Of a stretch of 11,785 nt of DNA, positions 1 through 6,185 are shown one piece after another. The DNA is from Bacillota bacterium. GTDB taxonomy: Bacteria > Bacillota > Sulfobacillia > Sulfobacillales > Sulfobacillaceae. Made by a program: the position numbers and the translations under genes. The notes beneath the pieces are model-generated. The model was not told where the DNA came from. It saw nothing but the letters and a program-made list of their open reading frames with translations, and ran no database searches. The stretch's first letter is position 1, and each line of letters opens with the position of its first letter. The DNA is taken from contig JAMCTO010000052.1 of assembly GCA_023381095.1 (NCBI GenBank), positions 1-11,785 of the forward strand. The letters run 5' to 3'.

Positions 1-100
1 CACGATGCCGCAGGGGGTACTCGGCGCTCTACACTTGCAGGACTTGTGTGGGTGATGTAGGCCGGGGGTGTCTACTACAAGTGATAAAACAGCCGACTGA
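1..100. other. Flank downstream of the 84-aa gene, nothing recognised
   Basis: This is the region past the stop of the minus-strand 84-aa gene. It holds short inverted copies of CACTTG (33-38) and CAAGTG (77-82), but no convincing stem followed by a T-run. I see no gene and no credible terminator. Confidence 0.5.
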
Positions 101-355
101 TTACATCGGTAATGCATCCATTAGCCAATTGCGAATGGCGTGGAATTCCTCTTCTGCTTCCTCGAGATTGTCATCATCGCCATGGGTAATCATGTTGCTT
201 AAAACGATGCGCTCCACTTGATCCACAAATTCTAGCATCGCATCCCGATCTTCTCTTGTGTGGCAGTCGTGGAGGATAATTTGAATGAATGCGTGCAAGG
301 TGATGCCTTCAGAAGCAGCTGCGTAATATTGTTCGACCAATTCGTTCGCCATCAT
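101..355 (-). CDS. Small acidic hypothetical protein (84 aa)
   Basis: I do not recognise this protein family. It is a short, acidic, probably cytoplasmic and helical protein, with no signal peptide or membrane segment. An acidic patch (GDDDNLEEAEEE) lies at about residues 58-69, and the amphipathic stretch before it (about 34-54) could mediate protein contacts. Two consecutive ATGs (355 and 352) can serve as start. An AGGAGGG ribosome site at 369-375 lies 13 nt before the first ATG, a rather long spacer, and it sits inside the last codons of the upstream lipoprotein gene. The lipoprotein stop codon ends only 1 nt before this ATG, so the two are almost certainly co-transcribed. Function is unknown, and the pairing with a surface lipoprotein is the only clue. 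Confidence 0.8.
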   Translation of the reverse strand: MMANELVEQYYAAASEGITLHAFIQIILHDCHTREDRDAMLEFVDQVERIVLSNMITHGDDDNLEEAEEEFHAIRNWLMDALPM

Positions 356-356
356 T

Positions 357-1526
357 TTAAGATGATTTCCCTCCTGAAGTTAACACTTTTTTTAAGACCA
401 TGACGGATTGCTCCCGAGCCTGGCCGATATAGGTTCCATATCCAATGTCTAAAGAACCGTTCGGGCCGGCTGCTAAGTGCGGTAAAGGCGGCCAATCCGG
501 TGGCGCATTTAAGGATTGAGTCGGCCAGGTGGAGGCTGGCGCAGGATAAGGATCCTTGGGCCATTGCCATTGCGTTAAGGGGAAATTAGGCCGCCACAAA
601 GTTAGATGGCGTGTCCCGGCAATCCAAATGCCATTGTTGGGTCCGGATATTGCGGATAAGGGGGTAACGTTCAGTGTGGTGATCCAATCAATGCCGCCTT
701 GTGACTTGATGGTTCCAATATTGCCGTTGGCATCAATAATCCAGGTACCAAGTGCCGATTGCCCCATGGCGACAAAGAAATCACCCGAAGACAAGATAGC
801 CGCAGGATTCCAAGAGCCGGATGCCATATTGAACTGCCAGAGTTCGGAGGACGTCAAGAGCCAGATATGGTTAGGAGTTGAACCAAAAGCCAGGTCGATG
901 GGTGTTTGGGCCGAGGGCAAAGAAAATGCGGATATGGCTTTGGTGGCCACATTCATTACCCGCAGTGCGGCGGTTCCGCTAAACGAGAGCCGCACTGATG
1001 CTGTCCAAGGGCCATCGGTCACGGTAGGACCGGGGATGCCATACGCTCCGGGAACAAACGAGCCGTTCGCAGTCCATCCCCCGATGTAGCCCCAGTGTCG
1101 GTACCAGACTGTATGGGCGCCGCTAACCACCAGATCGACTTGAGACCAGAAAGACGACTGGGTTTGGGTCAGCGTTTCAGGCTCGGAGTTTGGCGGAAAC
1201 TCGGGATTGACTGGAGGGACGGAAGACCAGTCAGACTGGCCGGAAGCCGGATCCAGCCATCCGATTACATCGGCATCCGCCAATGGATCACCCGTGCCGT
1301 AGTAAATGCGGCCATGGGGACCTGACATTACCGAACTAATAGAGGTGCCTTCGTTGAGAAGTACTTCGGGACCGACAGTTACGGGGTACCAGGTCAAGGA
1401 GGTTTTATCTTCGCGAACTAGCCGTAGAGCCACTGGAGGAGTGTTTTTCACCGGGATGGAACTCAAACCGCACCCAGCAGTTAGCCACAACAACCCGACG
1501 CTCAGAAGCCATGAGACACTTTTCAT
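357..1526 (-). CDS. W-rich putative beta-propeller lipoprotein (389 aa)
   Basis: This is an exported, membrane-anchored lipoprotein of unknown function. The ATG at 1526 gives MKSVSWLLSVGLLWLTAGC, a textbook type II signal peptide with lipobox LTAGC and Cys19 as the lipidated residue. The open frame continues upstream to 1667, but that would bury the signal peptide behind 47 charged residues, so 1526 is preferred. The mature part has repeated hydrophobic strands with a Trp or Tyr (IYYG about 74, VWYR about 140, IWLL about 221, TWII about 261, IWIA about 300), each followed by G/N-rich turns. That pattern resembles a beta-propeller; I infer this from the repeats and not from a family match. A Pro/Trp-rich segment lies at about 315-350. 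The ATG has no ribosome site of its own and overlaps the stop of a 23-aa leader ORF as ATGA, which implies translational coupling. The 84-aa gene follows after 1 nt. Confidence 0.8.
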   Translation of the reverse strand: MKSVSWLLSVGLLWLTAGCGLSSIPVKNTPPVALRLVREDKTSLTWYPVTVGPEVLLNEGTSISSVMSGPHGRIYYGTGDPLADADVIGWLDPASGQSDWSSVPPVNPEFPPNSEPETLTQTQSSFWSQVDLVVSGAHTVWYRHWGYIGGWTANGSFVPGAYGIPGPTVTDGPWTASVRLSFSGTAALRVMNVATKAISAFSLPSAQTPIDLAFGSTPNHIWLLTSSELWQFNMASGSWNPAAILSSGDFFVAMGQSALGTWIIDANGNIGTIKSQGGIDWITTLNVTPLSAISGPNNGIWIAGTRHLTLWRPNFPLTQWQWPKDPYPAPASTWPTQSLNAPPDWPPLPHLAAGPNGSLDIGYGTYIGQAREQSVMVLKKVLTSGGKSS

Positions 1527-1594
1527 CCAGCCGTGCGGGAAATCTCGGCCGTCAGGTCGGGGAGGGATGGCGCGGAAGAGTTTGACTGTCCCAT
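1523..1594 (-). CDS. 23-aa leader peptide coupled to the lipoprotein gene
   Basis: A short frame starts at ATG 1592-1594 and encodes MGQSNSSAPSLPDLTAEISR plus TAG before its TGA. It has a strong AAAGGAG ribosome site (1603-1609) with an 8-nt spacer, far better than anything in front of the lipoprotein. Its TGA overlaps the lipoprotein ATG in the classic ATGA arrangement. The simplest reading is that ribosomes load here and reinitiate on the lipoprotein gene. The peptide is polar, with no signal sequence or membrane span, so it may matter as a regulatory element and not as a product. The frame differs from the N-terminal extension of the lipoprotein ORF. Expression is inferred. Confidence 0.6.
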   Translation of the reverse strand: MGQSNSSAPSLPDLTAEISRTAG

Positions 1595-1744
1595 TCTCGC
1601 TTCTCCTTTCTCCGCTGCTATCTTGGTGAAGCATACCTACCGTCAGTCGGCTGAGTTCGCATTCCAAGGCGATGGAAGAGATCTGGCGCTATCCCACACG
1701 TGTTACCGACCTAACGCTTCTGACCTCTTATCCGCCTATAATTG

Positions 1745-1864
1745 CTACATCATAACCGCATGGAGTAGAGATGGCAAAATGCCAATCATGACAAGAGTGA
1801 GACCAATACCGGCTAAGAATCCAGCGACGATGATATGAGATAGGTCTTTGTCTTCGGGAACCAT
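1745..1864 (-). CDS. 39-aa single-span membrane microprotein
   Basis: A short frame from ATG 1864 to TAG 1745 encodes a protein starting MVPEDKDLSH, then a hydrophobic Gly-rich span (about residues 11-31), then PSLLHAVMM. The layout is a charged N-terminal tail, one membrane helix and a short tail. A full AGGAGG lies at 1875-1880, 10 nt upstream, and an extended -10 box lies just before it. Within the spacer, AGGC/GCCT (1866-1869 and 1874-1877) could form a small hairpin over half of the ribosome site. A competing 53-codon frame from an ATG inside the -10 box lacks a ribosome site and is less likely. The family is not recognised. The gene is divergent from the DUF1002 gene and upstream of the lipoprotein operon. 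Confidence 0.6.
   Translation of the reverse strand: MVPEDKDLSHIIVAGFLAGIGLTLVMIGILPSLLHAVMM
1749..1777 (-). promoter_or_regulatory. Sigma-A-like promoter for the lipoprotein operon
   Basis: On the minus strand TTGCCA (1772-1777) and TATGAT (1749-1754) are separated by exactly 17 bp. The predicted start is near 1742, giving a leader of about 148 nt before the 23-aa ORF. The promoter sits inside the 3' end of the 39-aa microprotein gene, so the lipoprotein operon could be transcribed both from here and by read-through. Confidence 0.55.
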
Positions 1865-1887
1865 TAGGCGCTCGCCTCCTGGCTTTC

Positions 1888-1896
1888 ATTATACCA
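1888..1896 (-). promoter_or_regulatory. Extended -10 promoter of the 39-aa microprotein
   Basis: The minus strand reads TGGTATAAT: a perfect TATAAT (1888-1893) with the TGn extension. No good -35 box is seen at 16-18 bp. Transcription would start near 1881, almost at the ribosome site, giving a leader of only about 17 nt. Confidence 0.5.
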
Positions 1897-1909
1897 CTTG
1901 AGACGATGC

Positions 1910-1948
1910 AACCGATTGAATCTGCCAGAAGCGTGCTCCCAATCGGTT
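1910..1948. repeat. 9-bp perfect inverted repeat between divergent genes
   Basis: AACCGATTG (1910-1918) and CAATCGGTT (1940-1948) are exact inverted copies separated by 21 bp. They lie between the minus-strand microprotein promoter and the plus-strand DUF1002 gene, so they could be a pair of operator half-sites or a hairpin in the DUF1002 leader. The left arm lies 17-25 bp upstream of the minus-strand -10 box, where a bound regulator would meet polymerase. Confidence 0.45.
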
Positions 1949-1999
1949 AGGTATATCCTTCCAAAACCTGTTGATACTAACTACGAGGTGACTGGATCT

Positions 2000-2887
2000 A
2001 TGGTAAGGCGATGGTGGTGGTTTGTCGTGGCATGGGGTCTAATTTTCGCGATGGCGATTAATTCTAGTGTCTACGCCAGAGGACAGAGTGTCGTAACGTT
2101 GGGGGACAATCTATCGCCCGGCCAACGGCAGCAAATGCTGAACTACTTTGGGGTGACGTCGTCTACGGTCACCGTGATTACCGTAAATAACCAGGAAGAG
2201 CATCAATTGCTTGACGGCATTGCACCTTCCTATGAAATTGGCACTCGCTCCATTTCGTCTTCTTATGTGGTGCCGGAGTCCTCGGGGTATGGGATACGGG
2301 TGGCAACCTACAACATTACCTGGGTAACCCCGGCCATGTATGCAAACGCACTGGCGACAGCAGGGGTTAAAAACGCAAAGGTGGTGGCAGCAGCACCTTT
2401 TGGGGTCTCTGGAACCGCTGCTTTAGCAGGTATTTTAATCGCTTATCAAAAAGCCAGGGGAGTTCAGTTGTCACCGCAACGAACTCGTACCGCCGCTCGA
2501 GAAATGGTGGTCACGGGAAACCTGGGTGATGCCATTCATAACAAACCAAAGGCCACCGAACTCATCTTGCTGGTAAAACAGGAAGTAGTGCGTCAAGGTC
2601 TTAAGTCTCCTCAACAAATTCGCCCTGTGGTAATCCAGATGGCCAATCGCCTCAACATCCGGTTAACTTCCACGCAGGTCAATCAAATTACTGGTTTGCT
2701 GGTGCAATTAGGAACGCTGTCTATTTCATATCAAAGTTTTAGTCGCCAATTATCGGGTATTGAGCAAGATCTCCGGGCTAATCAGCCATTCTGGACGCAA
2801 CTGCTTACGTGGTGGAATAATTTATGGCAACGTATATTTGGGTTCATTCATGTGTCCTGGATTGACCTTAAACAAATTTTTGCCTAG
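2000..2887 (+). CDS. Secreted DUF1002 protein (YpuA-like)
   Basis: This is an exported protein of the DUF1002 family (Bacillus subtilis YpuA is a member); its molecular role is not known. The start at 2000 is chosen because GAGGTG (1985-1990) lies 9 nt upstream and because it gives a clean type I signal peptide, with WWWFVVAWGLIFAMAI as the core and cleavage near VYA-RG at about residue 26. The frame is open back to 1898, but that would add 34 residues before the signal. Family features are VVTLGDNLSPGQRQQMLNYF just after cleavage, NNQEEHQLL, GTRSISSSYV and, mid-protein, APFGVSGTAALAGILIAYQ. The C-terminal part is helical and Gln-rich, and ends in an aromatic segment (about 265-290) that could associate with membrane. 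Cys-tRNA synthetase follows after 59 nt on the same strand with no terminator, so co-transcription is likely. Its position next to cysS is unusual. Confidence 0.85.
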   Translation: MVRRWWWFVVAWGLIFAMAINSSVYARGQSVVTLGDNLSPGQRQQMLNYFGVTSSTVTVITVNNQEEHQLLDGIAPSYEIGTRSISSSYVVPESSGYGIRVATYNITWVTPAMYANALATAGVKNAKVVAAAPFGVSGTAALAGILIAYQKARGVQLSPQRTRTAAREMVVTGNLGDAIHNKPKATELILLVKQEVVRQGLKSPQQIRPVVIQMANRLNIRLTSTQVNQITGLLVQLGTLSISYQSFSRQLSGIEQDLRANQPFWTQLLTWWNNLWQRIFGFIHVSWIDLKQIFA

Positions 2888-2946
2888 AATTCCACATGTA
2901 GTCGGCACTGCCGAAATTGGAATTATTGAAGGAGTCCCGGTGCGCC

Positions 2947-4353
2947 ATGATGATTTACGACTCGCTGACCCGGCAAAAACGACCGTTTGAGCCTATTGTT
3001 TCAGGGCACGTCTCGATTTACGTGTGCGGTGTAACTCCTTATGCCGAAAGTCATTTGGGTCATGCCCGTCCGGCTGTATTGTGGGACGTAATTAAACGAT
3101 ATTTTATACGACGCGGCTTTCTAGTGCATCATGTGCAAAATTTTACCGACATTGACGACAAGATTGTTGCGCGTGCCCAAGAATTGGGAATTTCGGTGAC
3201 TGACTTAGCCGAGCGGCATATGAAGGAATATACCGATGCAATGAACCAGTTGCGGGTATTGCCTCCAGATTATGCACCGAGAGTAACAGAAAATGTAACC
3301 CCCATTAACCAATTTATTGAGGAATTGATAAACAAAGGCAAAGCATACAGCACCCCAGCGGGAGATGTCTATTTTCGCGTCGATCAATCTCCGGGTTATG
3401 GCAGACTATCAGGACGCCAAGTGGAGGATCAACGGGTGGGTGTTCGTATTGAATCATCGGAAGATAAAGAACACCCGGCAGACTTTGCCTTATGGAAATC
3501 GTCGACAGCAGGTGATCCGGGATTTCCAAGCCCATGGGGCCGTGGACGCCCTGGATGGCACATCGAATGTTCTGTGATGGCCTCCAGATATTTGGGGCCC
3601 CAATTTGATCTTCATGGGGGCGGCATCGACCTGATTTTTCCTCATCATGAAAACGAATTGGCACAATCTGAGGCCTATTGGGGTGTTTCTCCTGCCCGTT
3701 GCTGGGTACATAACGGCCTAATTACTCACGGCAGCATTAAAATGTCAAAGTCACTGGGAAATGGAATCAGTCTTAGGGAATTATTGGATCGTGTGTCGCC
3801 AATGGCACTCAGAACCTATTTATTAAGTGTGCACTATCGGAGTCCGTTGGATTTTTCTCAGGATGCCTTGTTGGACTGGTCTCGAGGAATGGCCCGCGTG
3901 TGGGACTTGTATGAGCGGGTGAAAGATGTGGGATCGCCCTCGGAACGATTGGACCAACCATGGGCACAGCGGTTGGAGAGTTTTGAGGAACGATTGTTAG
4001 CCACTCTGGATGACGATTTTAACACAGCCCGTGCCCTGGCGGAGATTTACGAGATGGTGCGGGATGTGCATCAGGGCGAAGCGGCAGGTCACGCGGCTAC
4101 CGCCTATGGGTGGGCGCGGATCAACTTATTGAAGGCGGACCAAGTATTAGGAATTTTACCGTTGCCGGCTACGGTTAACGATCCGGTTGCCCATGATGAA
4201 ATACTGGCGGAACTGTTGTCATGGCGCCAAGAGGCTCGCCAAGATAAGGATTTTGCAACCGCCGACCGGATCCGTGTGGTGCTGGCCCAGGCTGGCTGGA
4301 CCATCGAAGATACTCCGAGCGGGCCTCGGTTAGTGTCCAGGGAGGACTTATGA
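2947..4353 (+). CDS. cysS: Cysteine-tRNA ligase
   Basis: This class I aminoacyl-tRNA synthetase charges tRNA-Cys with cysteine using ATP in the cytoplasm. The start at 2947 gives MMIYDSLTRQKRPFEP, the usual N-terminus, and 468 aa, close to the family norm. An AAGGAG at 2929-2934 lies 12 nt upstream, and the next ATG (2950) is an alternative. The frame is open from 2917, but the extra ten residues have no family support. Visible signatures: zinc ligands Cys27 (YVCGVTPY), Cys208 (WHIECS), and His233 and Glu237 (PHHENE); the HIGH-type motif HLGH at 36-39; KMSKS at 265-269, followed by LGN. The C-terminal helical anticodon-binding part is complete. The gene overlaps rlmB by 4 nt (ATGA). Confidence 0.97.
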   Translation: MMIYDSLTRQKRPFEPIVSGHVSIYVCGVTPYAESHLGHARPAVLWDVIKRYFIRRGFLVHHVQNFTDIDDKIVARAQELGISVTDLAERHMKEYTDAMNQLRVLPPDYAPRVTENVTPINQFIEELINKGKAYSTPAGDVYFRVDQSPGYGRLSGRQVEDQRVGVRIESSEDKEHPADFALWKSSTAGDPGFPSPWGRGRPGWHIECSVMASRYLGPQFDLHGGGIDLIFPHHENELAQSEAYWGVSPARCWVHNGLITHGSIKMSKSLGNGISLRELLDRVSPMALRTYLLSVHYRSPLDFSQDALLDWSRGMARVWDLYERVKDVGSPSERLDQPWAQRLESFEERLLATLDDDFNTARALAEIYEMVRDVHQGEAAGHAATAYGWARINLLKADQVLGILPLPATVNDPVAHDEILAELLSWRQEARQDKDFATADRIRVVLAQAGWTIEDTPSGPRLVSREDL

Positions 4354-5150
4354 GAGACAGACGGGAATTTTCCCGGGCATCGCGAGTTCATCGCGATGGG
4401 TTGGTCGCGTCATCTTCGGATGAAGTTCTTATTGGCAGGCATCCGGTTCGCGAAGCGCTCAGAACGCGGCGCCCTATGAGTCGGATTTTGGTGCAGGACG
4501 GAACCTCGCAAGGAAGCTTGGGAGAAATTATCAACCTGGCCCGGGCAGCCGGGGTTCCCGTTCACAGAGTTCCGAGGGCGAAGCTGGACCAGGTTGCTGG
4601 GGATTTGCCGCACCAGGGTATTGCGGCATATGTGGCAGTACGCAGTCTGTTATCTATGAAGGACGCCGAGGCGTTGATAAGTCAAGCGGAAGAACCGTTA
4701 GTGTTTATTTTGGACGGGATTCAAGACCCCCACAACCTGGGGGCCATTTTGCGGGTGGCTAATGCGGTTGCCTGCACGGTGGTAATAATTCCTGAGCGTG
4801 GTGCGGTAGGACTAACGGCTACGGTTGCTAAGGCTTCTGCCGGGGCCGTGGAGTATGTCCCCGTGGTGGGAGTAACCAATATTGCGCAATCCATCATGCG
4901 CCTTAAAGAATTAGGGGTTTTTGTTTTTGCCGCAGATCCTGGGGCATCCACACGGTATTATCAAAATGATTGGACTGGATCGGTGGGGATAGTGATTGGG
5001 GCCGAGGGGCAAGGAGTCCGACCTTTGGTAAAACAGCGTTGCGACGGAATGGTGTCACTTCCTATGATGGGGCAGGTCGGTTCATTAAATGCAGCAACTG
5101 CCGCTGCGGTTTTAGGCTTTGAGGTTCTGCGCCAACGCAGCGCTCGGTAA
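4350..5150 (+). CDS. rlmB: SpoU-family 23S rRNA 2'-O-methyltransferase (RlmB/YacO type)
   Basis: This is an S-adenosylmethionine-dependent SPOUT enzyme, probably methylating the ribose of a 23S rRNA guanosine (the RlmB target Gm2251 by homology; the exact nucleotide is inferred). A basic tail of about 24 residues precedes the L30e-like substrate domain (EVLIGRHPVREAL, about 25-37). The knotted catalytic domain shows motif 1, GIQDPHNLGAILRVANA (about 123-139, with Asn129 and Arg135), motif 2, GIVIGAEGQGV (213-223), and motif 3, SLPMMGQVGSLNAATAAAV (236-254, with Asn247). The start is set by the ATGA overlap with cysS and by GGGAGG only 4 nt upstream, so translation is probably coupled. In B. 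subtilis mrnC lies between cysS and this gene; here it does not. Confidence 0.93.
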   Translation: MRDRREFSRASRVHRDGLVASSSDEVLIGRHPVREALRTRRPMSRILVQDGTSQGSLGEIINLARAAGVPVHRVPRAKLDQVAGDLPHQGIAAYVAVRSLLSMKDAEALISQAEEPLVFILDGIQDPHNLGAILRVANAVACTVVIIPERGAVGLTATVAKASAGAVEYVPVVGVTNIAQSIMRLKELGVFVFAADPGASTRYYQNDWTGSVGIVIGAEGQGVRPLVKQRCDGMVSLPMMGQVGSLNAATAAAVLGFEVLRQRSAR

Positions 5151-5319
5151 TCTCCGAGTGGAACTTTCAGTAATTATCCTGCATTGATTTGTCGAACACC
5201 ATCACATGATATGGCATATTATGGAACCTTGCATATCGGAATGTCTCTTTCTGGATGGTCCATCTTTCGCGAAAATGGTTTCCAATGTTAAATTTTCACG
5301 TTTTGCGGCGGTTTAGGGA

Positions 5320-5349
5320 TTGACGCCGAAATTGGTGCCTGGCTATAAT
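5320..5349 (+). promoter_or_regulatory. Near-consensus sigma-A promoter for sigH
   Basis: TTGACG (5320-5325) and a perfect TATAAT (5344-5349) are spaced by 18 bp, with a start expected near 5356. It gives sigH a promoter of its own, 170 nt after rlmB. The stretch 5151-5319 before it holds no gene I can support. Confidence 0.75.
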
Positions 5350-5354
5350 GAGCC

Positions 5355-5462
5355 ATGGATTATGTAACGTTACGTGAAAGGACGTCATCATATCATAAAG
5401 GGTTTGAAATTTCTGCTAATTTGGCCGGGCAATATTTTTCTATTGGAGGCTGGTGCGGGTGA
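5355..5462 (+). CDS. Possible 35-aa upstream ORF overlapping the sigH start
   Basis: An open frame runs from ATG 5355 to TGA 5460-5462, beginning MDYVTLRERTSSYHKG and ending FSIGGWCG. Its TGA overlaps the preferred sigH GTG as GTGA. No ribosome site precedes it, and the ATG falls within about 1 nt of the predicted transcription start, so it could only be read as a leaderless ORF. A chance open frame of this length is quite possible. If translated, it would place the sigH ribosome site under passing ribosomes. Confidence 0.25.
   Translation: MDYVTLRERTSSYHKGFEISANLAGQYFSIGGWCG
5364..5373. repeat. 10-bp perfect palindrome just after the sigH promoter
   Basis: GTAACGTTAC is self-complementary and lies 15 bp past the -10 box, at about +9 to +18 of the predicted transcript. 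That is a typical place for a repressor roadblock site. No known operator is claimed. Confidence 0.35.
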
Positions 5463-6127
5463 ATATTGGCCCCTCTTGGGAGGTAATCCGCAATTACGAT
5501 GAAATGGCGGACGAGGACATTGTTTCCGATGCTCGCGAAGGACAAAATGAGGCGTTGGAATTTTTAATTCATAAATATCGCAACTTCGTTCGGGCAAAAG
5601 CACGCTCATATTTCCTGATCGGAGCAGACAGGGAAGACATTGTTCAAGAGGGCATGATAGGACTATATAAAGCGATTCGTGATTTTCGCAGCGATAAACT
5701 AGCTTCTTTTCGTGCATTTGCTGAACTTTGCATTACACGGCAAATTATTACCGCGATTAAGACGGCGACCAGGCAAAAACACATCCCTTTGAACTCGTAC
5801 ATTTCTCTGAATAAGCCGATTTATGAAGAGGACTCCGATCGCACCTTGATGGATGTTATCTCTACAGTAAGGGTTTCCGACCCCGAGGAAATGATCATTA
5901 ATCGGGAAGAGTTTGGGGATATTGAGGAAAAGATGGGTGAAATCCTAAGCGACCTCGAGTGGAAAGTGCTTATGGCTTACCTCGATGGGCGTTCCTACCA
6001 AGAAATTGCTGTCGATTTGCGTCGACATGTCAAGTCGATCGACAACGCGCTGCAACGTGTCAAACGTAAACTCGAACGCTATTTAGAGGGGCGAGTGATG
6101 GTGGCTATGCCACCAGGAGCTGATTGA
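5459..6127 (+). CDS. sigH: Transition-state/sporulation sigma factor SigH
   Basis: This sigma-70-family alternative sigma factor of the SigH (Spo0H) type directs RNA polymerase to early sporulation and stationary-phase promoters. It has 222 aa, against about 218 in B. subtilis. Region 2 (about 34-105) carries the core-binding and -10 recognition helices (ALEFLIHKYRNFVRAKARS, DREDIVQEGMIGLYKAIRDF, SFRAFAELCITRQIITAIKT). Region 4 (about 166-210) carries the helix-turn-helix (GRSYQEIAVDLRRHVKSIDN). There is no full region 1 or 3. GTG at 5459 is preferred: GGAGG (5445-5449) lies 9 nt upstream, whereas the in-frame GTG at 5453 leaves only 3 nt. The N-terminus is then MNIGPSWEVI. Its own promoter and terminator make it a separate transcription unit. 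In relatives sigH is usually followed by rpmG, secE and nusG; here it is followed by a convergent gene. Confidence 0.92.
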   Translation: MNIGPSWEVIRNYDEMADEDIVSDAREGQNEALEFLIHKYRNFVRAKARSYFLIGADREDIVQEGMIGLYKAIRDFRSDKLASFRAFAELCITRQIITAIKTATRQKHIPLNSYISLNKPIYEEDSDRTLMDVISTVRVSDPEEMIINREEFGDIEEKMGEILSDLEWKVLMAYLDGRSYQEIAVDLRRHVKSIDNALQRVKRKLERYLEGRVMVAMPPGAD

Positions 6128-6155
6128 GCGGGGCAGATGCTCCGCTCAATCTTTT
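6122..6155 (+). terminator. Intrinsic terminator of sigH
   Basis: GATTGAGCGG (6122-6131) pairs perfectly with CCGCTCAATC (6142-6151). A G-U and a G-C pair extend the stem inward to 12 bp with a CAGATG loop, followed by TTTT. The sigH stop codon (6125-6127) lies inside the left arm. Confidence 0.85.
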
Positions 6156-6185
6156 GTGGCACGAACCACCGGAAGCCGCAACCCT

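Noticed and set aside
556-1629. Plus-strand frames opposite the lipoprotein gene
   Set aside because: Antisense shadows without ribosome sites or family features; the minus-strand gene has a signal peptide and operon context.
1527-1667. N-terminal 47-residue extension of the lipoprotein frame
   Set aside because: It would bury a perfect lipoprotein signal peptide, has no ribosome site, and overlaps a 23-aa ORF that does have one.
1898-1999. 34-residue N-terminal extension of the DUF1002 protein
   Set aside because: No ribosome site at 1898, and the signal peptide starts at the ATG at 2000, which has GAGGTG 9 nt upstream.
5192-5310. Short plus-strand frame of about 36 codons between rlmB and sigH
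   Set aside because: No ribosome site, no membrane or signal feature, and it ends before the sigH promoter; probably chance.
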